From Schizochytrium sp. TIO01 (lineage: Eukaryota > Sar > Bigyra > Thraustochytrida > Thraustochytriidae), in NCBI GenBank assembly GCA_004764695.1, contig SMSO01000034.1, positions 79,501 through 143,500 of the forward strand: 64,000 nt of DNA, given 5' to 3'. Shown here in pieces: positions 37,297-47,028 of this stretch. The notes beneath the pieces are model-generated. The model made no database searches and was not told the DNA's origin. It saw nothing but the letters and a program-made list of their open reading frames with translations. Within the stretch, counting starts at the first letter, position 1, and each line of letters starts with the position of its first letter. Made by a program: the position numbers and the translations under genes.

Positions 37297-39042
37297 ATGA
37301 ACTCAGACGCCAAGGAATGGACGCCCAACGCCGGCGCCAACGAGTGGAAGCCCTCGTGGCTCCAGGAGGACCCTGCTCCCGCCCCTGTTGAAGCCCCTGA
37401 ACCTGCCGAGGCTCCCGTTGCTGCTGAAGATGATGCTGCCGTGGATGCTCAGAAGGAGGTTGTTGAGGAGGAGTCCGCTCCTGCCCAGACCGAAGACGCT
37501 TCTGCTGAAATCACTCCTGGTTTTAAGAACGTGTCCCTCGGAGGCACCACCCCCGCCAAGGAGGAGGAAGAGGAGGTCGAGGCTGCTGAGGAATCCACCG
37601 AAGCTGCCTCCGACGTTAAGGAAGAAGCCGCCCCCAAGGAGGCCGCCCCGGCACCTGTGGAGGAGCCCGAGGAAGTGTTCGACTCGAAAGATCTCGTGAA
37701 GGAGATCAAGAAGGGTGAGGAGGCTATTCAGGGCCTCGACCCCCGCCCTCATCTTAACGTGGTGACCATTGGCCATGTCGATGCCGGCAAGAGTACTCTG
37801 TCTGGATCAATTCTGTACCTTACTGGCAAGGTTGATAAGCGTACGATTGAAAAGTTCGAGCAGGAGGCGAAGGAGCGCAACCGTGACAGTTGGTTTCTGG
37901 CGTACATTATGGATGAGTCTGATGAAGAACGTGCCAAGGGTAAGACTGTCGAGGTCGGCCGCGCCTACTTTGAGACGGAGGACCGCCGCTTGACCATTCT
38001 TGACGCACCGGGCCACAAGAACTACGTGCCGGCTATGATCAGCGGTGCCAGTCAGGCAGATGTGGGTATTCTTGTGATTTCTGCGCGTAAGGGAGAGTTC
38101 GAAGCTGGCTTTATCCAGGCTGGTCAAACCCGTGAGCACGCCATGCTTGCCAAGACTCTTGGTATCCAGAAGCTGATTGTTTGTGTTAACAAGATGGATG
38201 AGCAAACTGTCAAGTGGAGCAAGGACCGTTATGATGATATCGTCAAGCGTCTCCGTCCCTTCCTCAAGGCCTCTGGATTCAAGGTCAAGAAGGACGTCGT
38301 TTTTATTCCTATCTCTGCACTCTCTGGTATCAACGTCAAGGACCCTATTACCAAGGATGTCTGCGACTGGGCCTCTGAACTCAATGACGGCAAGTCCCTT
38401 CTTCAGGTGCTCAACGAGATCAACATGGGTAACCGTGACTCCGAAAAGCCCCTTCGTGCTACCATTGTGGATCGCTACATTGATCGTGGTGTTGTTCTTA
38501 TGGCCAAGGTCGAGTCTGGTGTCATGTATGTTGGCCAGGAACTCCGTGTTTGCCCAAACCAGATCAAGTGCAAGGTCGAGTCCATTTCCATCAACGAGGA
38601 GGAGGTTCAGGGCGCGAAGCCTGGTGAGAACGTTCTTGCTCGTCTTACTGCGTTGAACGAAAACCAGGTCGCCAAGGGCCACGTTATTGCCTCCCGATTC
38701 TCCCCTGTTCAGGGATGCACAGAGATCATTGCTCAGCTCTTTATTTGCCACTTGCTTGAGCACCGCCCGTTGTTCTCGGCCGGTTACAACGCTGTCTTCC
38801 ACGCTCACACCGCCGAAGAGGAGTGCACTGTATACGAGATTGCTGCTGAGCTTGACAAGACTGGTAAAATTGCTAAGCGCAACCCTGCTTTTGCCCGCAA
38901 TGGTGCTACCATCATTTGCAAGATCCGCCTCAACAAGTCCATCTGCTTGGAGCCTTACGAGAAGACCATGCAGCTCGGTCGCTTTACTCTCCGTGACGAG
39001 GGTAGCTCCATTGCCATTGGTATCATCAAGAAGTGCCGTTAA
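37297..39042 (+). CDS. Translation termination factor GTPase eRF3 (Sup35/GSPT)
   Basis: A 581-residue translational GTPase. Residues 1-130 form an acidic Ala/Pro/Glu-rich disordered tail beginning with two overlapping PAM2-like motifs (around Trp8 and Trp17). The GTPase domain shows G1 GHVDAGKST (159-167), G3 DAPGH (236-240) and G4 NKMD (298-301), followed by two beta-barrel domains. The switch region with YIMDESDEERAKGKTVEVG separates eRF3 from eEF1A and HBS1. eRF3 works with eRF1 to release the finished peptide at stop codons and binds poly(A)-binding protein through PAM2. The tail lacks the Gln/Asn-rich prion segment of yeast Sup35. The ATG at 37297 (context TGCACCATGAAC) is in frame with the whole domain set. 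Codon use is strongly biased to C/G-ending codons, suggesting high expression. Confidence 0.96.
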   Translation: MNSDAKEWTPNAGANEWKPSWLQEDPAPAPVEAPEPAEAPVAAEDDAAVDAQKEVVEEESAPAQTEDASAEITPGFKNVSLGGTTPAKEEEEEVEAAEESTEAASDVKEEAAPKEAAPAPVEEPEEVFDSKDLVKEIKKGEEAIQGLDPRPHLNVVTIGHVDAGKSTLSGSILYLTGKVDKRTIEKFEQEAKERNRDSWFLAYIMDESDEERAKGKTVEVGRAYFETEDRRLTILDAPGHKNYVPAMISGASQADVGILVISARKGEFEAGFIQAGQTREHAMLAKTLGIQKLIVCVNKMDEQTVKWSKDRYDDIVKRLRPFLKASGFKVKKDVVFIPISALSGINVKDPITKDVCDWASELNDGKSLLQVLNEINMGNRDSEKPLRATIVDRYIDRGVVLMAKVESGVMYVGQELRVCPNQIKCKVESISINEEEVQGAKPGENVLARLTALNENQVAKGHVIASRFSPVQGCTEIIAQLFICHLLEHRPLFSAGYNAVFHAHTAEEECTVYEIAAELDKTGKIAKRNPAFARNGATIICKIRLNKSICLEPYEKTMQLGRFTLRDEGSSIAIGIIKKCR

Positions 39043-39696
39043 ACACATACAATCCTCCCTCTCAAATCAAACTCGTACTTACCCGGTTTCTCTTTGCCTT
39101 CACGATCATGTTCCAAAGATAAAACAATTGGTCAGAGATGACTCGCGTCCTTTTCCAATTCCTTCTCTTTTCTGCTTTTGTTTCCTTAGTTTCTTTCCTC
39201 TAGCTTTTTCCAACTTGTTTCTTGTCATCTTTGTCTCGTGCTCTTTGCACTAATCTCTGACAGCAACGGTGATCATCTACATGGTACCTGCTCTTTACAT
39301 TCCGAGCCTGTCGAATTGATACTGACGCAGGCATTGCAACTAGCATTTGCTTGCGTGTATTCTTGTTTGTTTGAATTTTTTAATTTATTTGTTTGCTCAA
39401 ATCAAAATAGGAGGAGCAACTTAGATTAGACCTCAAGCTAAAAGCCTTCACACGTTCATTTTAAGAAGCAAAATAACAACCGGATTTTATCTAGGTAGTA
39501 GTATCACGGGTGACTGTCTGAGCAAATTTTGAAGAGCCCCATCCTTGAAAGGCTGTAATCAACTTGCGTTGACGAAGGCCTAAAACAAAATAAAATTTTC
39601 GAGCAACGCAAATAAGCGCAGATGAGAAATTGTCAAAATACTTAAAAAATAGTTTTGAGGCGTACATGTAGCAAATATTTTAAAGAAAAGAAAAGG
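39043..39696. other. Convergent 3' intergenic region (eRF3 / MFS)
   Basis: About 650 bases of 3' flank for two convergent genes, pyrimidine-rich near eRF3 and A-rich near the transporter. It has a TCTAGGTAGTAG motif at about 39490. No gene seen. Confidence 0.5.
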
Positions 39697-41853
39697 TTAC
39701 TTGTCGTTGATATCCTTTTGGCCAGGCTTGTAAGGTGGGGTAAGGAAGGACTTGGTGGCTAGTGCAGCCAATGAAAAGCCGCCCATAACCATAATGGCAT
39801 TGTCATACAGAAACGGAGTCGGGTCTTGCACGGTGTCGGGAACCAAATCCATGAGGCGAGAAATCGTAACAGTCTTTGTGTCAATGAGCTCAGGAAGAAC
39901 ATCCTTATCAGCACCAAATGCATGATGGAAAGCTCGGTCATCTACATGGGTAGAAAGTTCTTCAATAGCCTTGTGGGTGCTTCCTTCTCTGCAATGAGCC
40001 ACAATTTGGGGACCCAAGAATGCAGCTGGTAGAACCACGGAGAGCTGACGGGCAGTCTGGACTGCCGTAGAACGCTCACCATAGGCATCAGACATGAGAG
40101 CCGGTCGAGTAGCGGTGGTGCCACCGAAGCTAGTGAGCAGGGTCAAAAATGAAGCAGAGAACACAGCGAGTGGGAGAATGGACGGATTGCGGACACATTC
40201 GTGGACACCCCAGTAAACTCCACCATAACAAATCGGCGATACAGCCCACATCGCAAGATAGGTTTGCTTACGGGCGTAAAAAGGGTTGCCACCTTGGTAC
40301 TTCGCAATGACGTCACTGACTGTGGGCCAGAACAAGCGGCCACTGAGATTAGCCATGCTCATTGCTGCTACAAAGGAGGAAGTGAATCCTGCCGTGACAA
40401 TATTTGGCAGGTTACTGCCAAAAGTCTCGGCCATCATCAGTTTGCCTGAGGAAATTAGACCATATGCAGGGGCAATAGAAAGACCAAAGCCCATAAACAT
40501 GAGATAGAAATGATGCGTTCTCAACGATTCCTCCGGGGTGATGTCAGGGGGCGTGTGAGCCGGCATTGTCATTTTGCTCTTCTGTTGGCTAGCTTTGAAT
40601 TCCTCTTCACTGAGTTCTCGGGAATCAACAACAGGGGGGGTAGCAGCATTTTGCACCTCTGTAAGAATTCTATCAGCATGACCATGGGGGGGAAGCTTAA
40701 AGACCATGCTAGTGGCAACCATAGCAAGGCCATAGCCAAGACCAAGCGTAGCAAACACCTCGGCAACACCAGTGGAGCCTGTACCAACGAAGTAAGCGCC
40801 TGCATCGGCAATCTCAGCCATACCCGAAGTTTGGAGGTCAGACTGGGTTGCGACCACAACCTCACGAAGACCTTGTGCAGTGTCAAGAAAGAGCTTTCCA
40901 CCTTGGTTGATAAATTCGAGGTCACCTGCAGGGCCAGCGTACTCAGGAACCTTACGGAATTTTTCAATCAAAGGGCCGTACAGTGTGGTAGTCAGCATTG
41001 CGCCACCACCATAACCGAGAATCGCCATTCCTGAGGCAAAACCTTTCTTATCAGGAAACCAGCGCAACAGAGTAGATACTGGCGGCACATAGGCCCAGCC
41101 GTTGGAAATACCCCACACTGTACCTGCAAAATAGAGCAGTGGGAGGCTCTCAATACTGGAACTGAAGCCCGCACACACATAGCCTGTCGCTAAAGCACTT
41201 GCACCGATGAGGCATGACACGCGTGGGCCATAGGTGTCAAGACGGTTTCCAAAAAGGGCACCCCACGCAAATCCGCCCATGACCAGAGAAAATGTCACGG
41301 TGACGTCACCAAGGAGCCAATCGTTTGCAGCAGGAGCTACGACACCACTGAGGCGTGTGAGCGGGGTGTTAAAAATGGACCATGCAAAAATGGACCCAAT
41401 GCACATGTGGTTAAGAGTAGCAGCTGGGAGGAGTGCCCAGCGGTTGAAGTTTGCTGTATCGTTGATCCGAAGGCTTTCCGGATCCCAGCCAAGCTTTTTA
41501 ATGAGTGCCGGTGTCTGGGCAGACTCATCTTTGAACGGCACATCAGCCACTGTCTTGTCGAGTTCAGGAGTGGCCACATGTTGCTGCTGATCCTCCTCAA
41601 AGGGTTTAAGTACCTTCACGCGATCCTCAATGTCTTCCTCGCGTCTTTGTCCAGCAAAGTGAATTGGAAATGCAGTGGTAGTTTTGGTTCTCCAAAGGAT
41701 ACGCCTTCTCGGTCCTAGCGGGTCCGACCATGCGTCAAGTACCGTATCAGGGCTCGAGGCACCGGCTCGGGCCACTGGGGGTGCTACCCATGCTCGAGCA
41801 GCCACGACTTGGGATCGAGTGTTTCGCGTGGTGAGCCTTCCTGCACGCCACAT
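39697..41853 (-). CDS. Major facilitator transporter, oxalate/formate-antiporter (OFA) type
   Basis: I start at the ATG at 41853 (718 residues). This puts an Arg-rich, acid-poor, organelle-targeting-like N-terminus first (MWRAGRLTTRNTRSQ); the frame is open to 41991, which would add 46 residues. After a polar stretch of about 130 residues comes the OFA-style first helix NRWALLPAATLNHMCIGSIFAWSIF, then about 12 membrane helices in two halves joined by a charged loop rich in Glu, Lys and Gln. The second half starts THHFYLMFMGFGLSIAPAYGLIS. OFA proteins exchange small carboxylates such as oxalate, formate, lactate or pyruvate across membranes; the substrate here is unknown. A mitochondrial or other organellar location is suggested only by the N-terminus. 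It is longer than typical members (about 400-550) because of the N-terminal extension and insertions between helices. Confidence 0.88.
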   Translation of the reverse strand: MWRAGRLTTRNTRSQVVAARAWVAPPVARAGASSPDTVLDAWSDPLGPRRRILWRTKTTTAFPIHFAGQRREEDIEDRVKVLKPFEEDQQQHVATPELDKTVADVPFKDESAQTPALIKKLGWDPESLRINDTANFNRWALLPAATLNHMCIGSIFAWSIFNTPLTRLSGVVAPAANDWLLGDVTVTFSLVMGGFAWGALFGNRLDTYGPRVSCLIGASALATGYVCAGFSSSIESLPLLYFAGTVWGISNGWAYVPPVSTLLRWFPDKKGFASGMAILGYGGGAMLTTTLYGPLIEKFRKVPEYAGPAGDLEFINQGGKLFLDTAQGLREVVVATQSDLQTSGMAEIADAGAYFVGTGSTGVAEVFATLGLGYGLAMVATSMVFKLPPHGHADRILTEVQNAATPPVVDSRELSEEEFKASQQKSKMTMPAHTPPDITPEESLRTHHFYLMFMGFGLSIAPAYGLISSGKLMMAETFGSNLPNIVTAGFTSSFVAAMSMANLSGRLFWPTVSDVIAKYQGGNPFYARKQTYLAMWAVSPICYGGVYWGVHECVRNPSILPLAVFSASFLTLLTSFGGTTATRPALMSDAYGERSTAVQTARQLSVVLPAAFLGPQIVAHCREGSTHKAIEELSTHVDDRAFHHAFGADKDVLPELIDTKTVTISRLMDLVPDTVQDPTPFLYDNAIMVMGGFSLAALATKSFLTPPYKPGQKDINDK

Positions 41854-42067
41854 GCTTGATTCCGTTCTCGAACTACTCCGCCACGCCGATTCGGATTTGC
41901 TTGCTTGATCACAACACCACTTGAACTCAAATTCTTTTCCTTTCTTGTTTTTACAAGTAGTAGATGTAACGTAGGTATGTAGGTACGACACTTTCTTTGA
42001 TATAAAAAGTAAAATAAATATTTGTATATTAAAATTATTCTGAGAAAAAATATTTGTTTTTATTTTA

Positions 42068-42095
42068 TTTTTTTTTTTTTTTGGGGGGGGGGGGG
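42068..42095 (+). repeat. T15-G13 homopolymer junction
   Basis: Fifteen T directly followed by thirteen G. On the + strand the G run could take part in G-quadruplex or triplex structure. Confidence 0.9.
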
Positions 42096-43522
42096 ATTTA
42101 TCTTTGAAGCTTGCCAGTAGCTATAGCTATGGCGAACACGTCTTGTGCCCCCCGTCTACGCAGCCCTAGCACACAGCTCCAAACTCGATTTTGCCAATCA
42201 CGCTACTAAACTGTCTCGAAGATGTCATATTTGCTTTGTTTTGGAAAACGTTTTATGAATTAAAAAAGAAGAGAAAAAGAAATTAAAAAGAATGAAGCAA
42301 GTTAATTTTGGATCTGGGAATTTGTTTCCTACTAATAGCCTTACAGCTTAGTTACCTACACGGATCATGCTATAGTGAAACCTTGACACTCTCCATGATC
42401 AGAGAAAGCGCGAGCTTCTTGAGTTATTCAAGGGTCTCCAGGAGGACTGGGATGCTCTAAACCTGGATTGTGCATCAGTATCGAGCTTCAAGGTCACCGT
42501 ATTTATGATTTCTAGAGCTGGAGCACGGGGCCTTGCGAGAGCAGTAAAGCTCGTACGAAGGCTTGCTCTTCCCCTTCCGCATTACGACTTGAGTTCGCCA
42601 TCCTAGAATTTCCAGTCTTACTATTACCATTCCTTCAAGTTTCACATTGTAAAACTTTATATCTAAAAATATTTAAAATATTTAAAAATATTTAACGTTA
42701 AAGCTTCCTTAAGATCAAGGTTGAAGAATATAGTCACGATCCGGATCCGGCGCGACGCGAGGGACACACCAGCAAAACAAACAAAGGGTTTCACGCGTGG
42801 CTTTCTCTGACCATTCCACGAGCCTTTACTGCGTCTCGATCGCTTCTTAGCGTCTGCGGCTCTGCCACAGTGATCCACTTCCGCATAGCTGCTTCCCCAG
42901 GATCTCATTATGAGCCTTTGAGACAATAGGGCGGTGCCCGGGGAAGCTCACGGTCTGTCCCTTCGAGGTAGTCTCCGTTTCCTCCTCGAAGACATAGCAG
43001 GATTCTTATTTTCCCGCGACGTCATGATGGGGAAGGGGCGCCCTCCATCCAAGATAGCTATAGATAAACGCTCACAAGAGAAATAAATGCCCACTCAGAG
43101 AAGCTTTGCTTTGCACTGGAATCCGAAGGCTTTTGCTCACTCCAAAGACGCCACGGAAAAGAGTAGATAACCATTAGGTACCTAGCTACCCATTATAATA
43201 GGTTCTTTCTTTCAACGTAAAGAAAAAAGAAGCGGCATACGTTTGCCCTTTTATTGTTCCTACTTTTGCATCTTCTTTTTTTTTCTTGCTAAAGAGCTCG
43301 AGTGAGACGAACAACAGTGCGCAGAAGGCACCTACGCGCAGACAGAGGTCATGATATGGCTTGGTTTTGATAGAAGCCGGGTATGTATGTCAATGTATAT
43401 ATATGTATGCACACTCGCACTGGTCAGAGGTACTCCTGAGTTAAAGCCTTTTAATAAATAAAATTGGTAAAAAAACTCAAGTCAAAATAATCAGCATGCA
43501 TCATAATATTTGTGTATGGTAC

Positions 43523-43543
43523 GATATGATATGATATGATATG
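43523..43543 (+). repeat. (ATATG)4 pentanucleotide repeat
   Basis: Four adjacent ATATG units, followed about 50 bases later by a palindromic ACTAGGTACCTACTAGG string. Confidence 0.85.
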
Positions 43544-44248
43544 GTACGTCGGCATCATCATGGCGTTTCGTTCTTTTCTCTCAGTGATCGTTACTACTAG
43601 GTACCTACTAGGCACCTACTATGGGTCGATTCAGAACATATCTTGTTTCCAAATGATGTCTGTCATTCCTTTCTTTCTTCAGGGTCGAGTTGGGTTTTCC
43701 CCAAACTCGCTCTGCCAAGCCGCTCGTAAGCCTTTAAATCTCCCCTGCTTGAGCGCAGATGCAGGAACCTCAGGGCTACAAACTCGCTGCTATGCAATTG
43801 GTTTTACGCGAGCAATTGCATTTGTAATGAGTTAGATACGTACGTATTTACGAACGTATATGCATTCATTCATCTTTCTGCTTTTTGTTTGCATTTTCTG
43901 TTCAGGCGACACTCCTATCGTTAGTGTTAGCTGCGTCCTACTGCACTTTCATGGTCAAACCAACCATCATCTTCACGATCTTGAACACGAATACCATGAT
44001 CTTGACAGAGTTCATCCCATTCTACGAATATAAATCCGCTTCGGCGGCTTCCGCCTGCAGAAACCCATGGCTCTTCAATCCAGCTTGCCTGCCACGCAGC
44101 GAGCCGGGTTATTTGCAGGAGCTCGTTCTGGCGACGACGAGCTAGTTTAGACAGAATTCCCTCTCGTGGCTTTTTGTATTCCCTTTTACTCCCACTCATT
44201 TCTTTCTTTCATTCGATTAGAAACTTTAATTTAGGAAAACTATTTTTG

Positions 44249-44281
44249 TTTTAAAATGAAAATGAAAATGAAATAAAAATA
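44249..44281 (+). repeat. 33-base dispersed AT-rich repeat, copy 2
   Basis: Exact match to 34607-34639. Here it follows a T-rich stretch and continues into further AAAAATAAA units. Confidence 0.7.
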
Positions 44282-46248
44282 AAAATAAATCATCAGAATA
44301 AAACTCTTACTGAGATCCCCGTGCACCTCTGTCCGCCTAAACTACATACAAGCAAAACTTGCCCCCAATACTAACCTGTATCAGGGTCTCGTGGGCAGGG
44401 TTCTCCTTCCGCCACCTGCGCACGCTCGCGCCTTCTCTATTGTGTATATGAGAAACGTCGAAAGTGAGAAAGCATCTTTCAAGTTCAACGAGATCTGAGA
44501 ACTCAGGACCCGATCTTGGAAAAAAACAAACAAACAGCCCAGGCTACTACCAAACTCGTTGCAAAAACGGCCAAAACGTTGGCACCCGAGCTTCAACGCC
44601 CGGTGTCCACAGCCGGGACTCGCTCGCTGTTGCAAGCGCATGCCCAAGCGAAGAAAGCCGTGGCTTGCCTGGAGCTTGGTAGCGACGACAGCGAAGGAAA
44701 GCGCCGAACCGAGAGATAAAAAGATTGACTGCCTTTCAGCTCAGTCTGCCCTTTTGGCCGTGGTTAAATTTGGACCCGACGCACAAGAATTACATCTGCT
44801 CCTAGCATCAGCTAGACGATCACTAGCCCATTTATTTTAAAAGCCAAAATAAAAGTATTTTGGGGAGGGAGGTTGACTATTTTTATTTTTATATGATTAT
44901 TTTCTGAAAGAACGTGTTTATTCTGAATTCTAAAGCGTAGTAGGAGTAGGTAGGCGGGTACTAGACGCCTACGATCGATTGGCTTTTCATCTTGGAAACG
45001 TTAATTTTCTGATGCAGAACTCGGCAGAGATCATTCGAAGTAAGTAAGCGTTTGTCCCTTTCAAAAAGGAGAACCAAGAGGTTGTAGTGCTGTTAATCCA
45101 ATAACTTTAGGCGCTCTTGAAGGATCACCAAACCTTGAAGTGCTCTGTACCTACTGCTGAGTAGGCTCTGGGTATCTACTAGAGGTCACCGACGTACTCT
45201 ACTTTTGAAGGTCTGCCAATGATGGCCAAAGGCGATACATGTAATGTAAATGCCTTATGGACAAATCGTCGTCTTTTGGATCACGAGGAGGAGGAGGAAG
45301 TGCCTTTAGCTTTCAGTTGAGAAAAGGCTCCAGGCCGCGAGGGAACTCGTACCGCGTGAGCGAGGTGAGGTTTTCGAGGGAGTGCAACTCTTCACCTCTC
45401 TGAATCCTACATTCGAAGAGTGCACGCTTCAATGGTCTTCAAGCAAAATCGTGAGCGGCTGTAGAAAACTTGAATGTAGTACTCTATATAGAACGAATGG
45501 TGCTACAATCTACCATCTGCCGACCTGGAAGTAGCACTCTTTCTGAGATGGTGTTTCAGACAGAATATACACCCAAGCCGCGAGCCGATCTTCAATTCTT
45601 GTTCATAACGATGAAGGCCATCATTATTTCGACTGCTGGCCGGAGTGGGAAGCCTTATTGGCAGCCAGTGCTTGCGTTTTGCGGTGGTTGATGACAGTGG
45701 TGCGTTGAGATTTGTGAGGCATTTGAATGGTCAACCAAAACGTTCTACAACACACCTACTGCTTGTTTCAATTTTATGCCATCGTCGATTTGCATGAGGA
45801 ATCTGGATCTGCTGCGACACACGTTTGTAGTGCTAGTACATGCAATAGAAGGACCATTCTGGATTGACATATCTCATCTTTGTTTAGGTTCTGGCTGATT
45901 GATGTATAAGTAAAGCACGAGTGCGTTGGTGTTTTATTTTCTCGTTTCACTCGCACGGGATGTCAATTTGTATCTAAGCCTGATCGTAGTAGAGGCTTTA
46001 CGAAGTAAGACCTTATGCAGCCGGAGTTTCGGCCTGCTAACTCCGCCACAAGTTTCGGAATGAGCTTCCAAACTAGCGCGGGCTAGCCCTGAAACACCTA
46101 CAACAATCGATAACTTGAATCAGGCTCGCTGAGCTCGAGAGACTGTCTGCATCATCCGCAAAGCAGCTTTCATTCATTCTGTTTCTATGAATTGTTCGTA
46201 AATATCTATAGGTTGGACCTAGCTATTAATGAGCCAGTGAGTACCTAG

Positions 46249-46268
46249 TCTCTCTCTCTCTCTCTCTT
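46249..46268 (+). repeat. (CT)n dinucleotide repeat followed by AT-rich T runs
   Basis: About ten CT units, directly preceded by a GTACCTAG motif and followed by a long TTTTATT/ATTATT tract to about 46320. Confidence 0.85.
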
Positions 46269-47028
46269 TTTATTTTTTATTATTTTATTATTATTTAAAT
46301 TAAAATTTTATTGAAATAACAAAAAACTCCTTTAAAAGGCAGTAAGAGTTTTTTTTTTTTCCCTTTCTATTTTGAAGCCAACCTTGAAAGACTGCCTGAG
46401 AACCTTTTGAATTAAGTAAATATCTCTATATTTATAACTGATTCTTTATAAGGATAAAAACTTTGGAAACCGAAAAATCAGCCCATTAGCATACAACTCA
46501 AAGCTAGCATAACTGGGCACTGCTGCACCAGCGCGTAGGTAGCTAGCTTTCAAGCCCATAACCTCTCAGATTTGATACAACAAAGGGCTGCCAGGCAATC
46601 GTTGCATCAATTCTCCAAGATCCGTTCAGGTGTGTACTTTTTGGTCTCGAATGACCTCAGCGCGGAAGACAATTCGCAAAGTTGATGAGGCAGTAGCGAG
46701 CGAGAGAGGAACTTCAAGGGCGATGCAGTCTTCAAGCTGACGCCGGCTGACGCTGGCGTCGAACACCTCTCTCTTAGTGTTGCGGGCATCAGCGCACTGT
46801 CCCCGGCTGGCCTGGCAGGCAGCTTCGTGGGTCGCCAAAAGAAAAGAGCGCGCTTGAAACAAAAAAGAGGTAGAACCTCCAAAGCGCACTCTGGTATCGC
46901 TTCGATTATTTGAAGATACACCAGTCGAAGGTCGTCAGGACAAGGGCGCTGGCAGAGCATCAGGTGGGATTTGTGGTCGCGTGCACCGCGAAGTTCTCAC
47001 TTAAGGCAAAGCAGCATTTGCCCCCGAG

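Larger units (their letters stand above)
41854..47028. other. Large gene-poor intergenic region
   Basis: About 5.2 kb between the divergent MFS and WW genes. I see no conserved domain and no tRNA or rRNA. It is AT-rich and holds a T15-G13 junction, an ATATG array, a CT array, a second copy of the 33-base dispersed repeat, and many TAGGTA/TACCTA motifs (41968-41990, 43174-43190, 43593-43620, 44938-44965, 45150-45185). Open frames of 60-117 codons look random. Confidence 0.55.

Noticed and set aside
37807-39048. 413-codon antisense open frame across eRF3
   Set aside because: Explained by strong C/G-ending codon bias on the sense strand, which removes antisense stops. The sense product is unmistakable eRF3.
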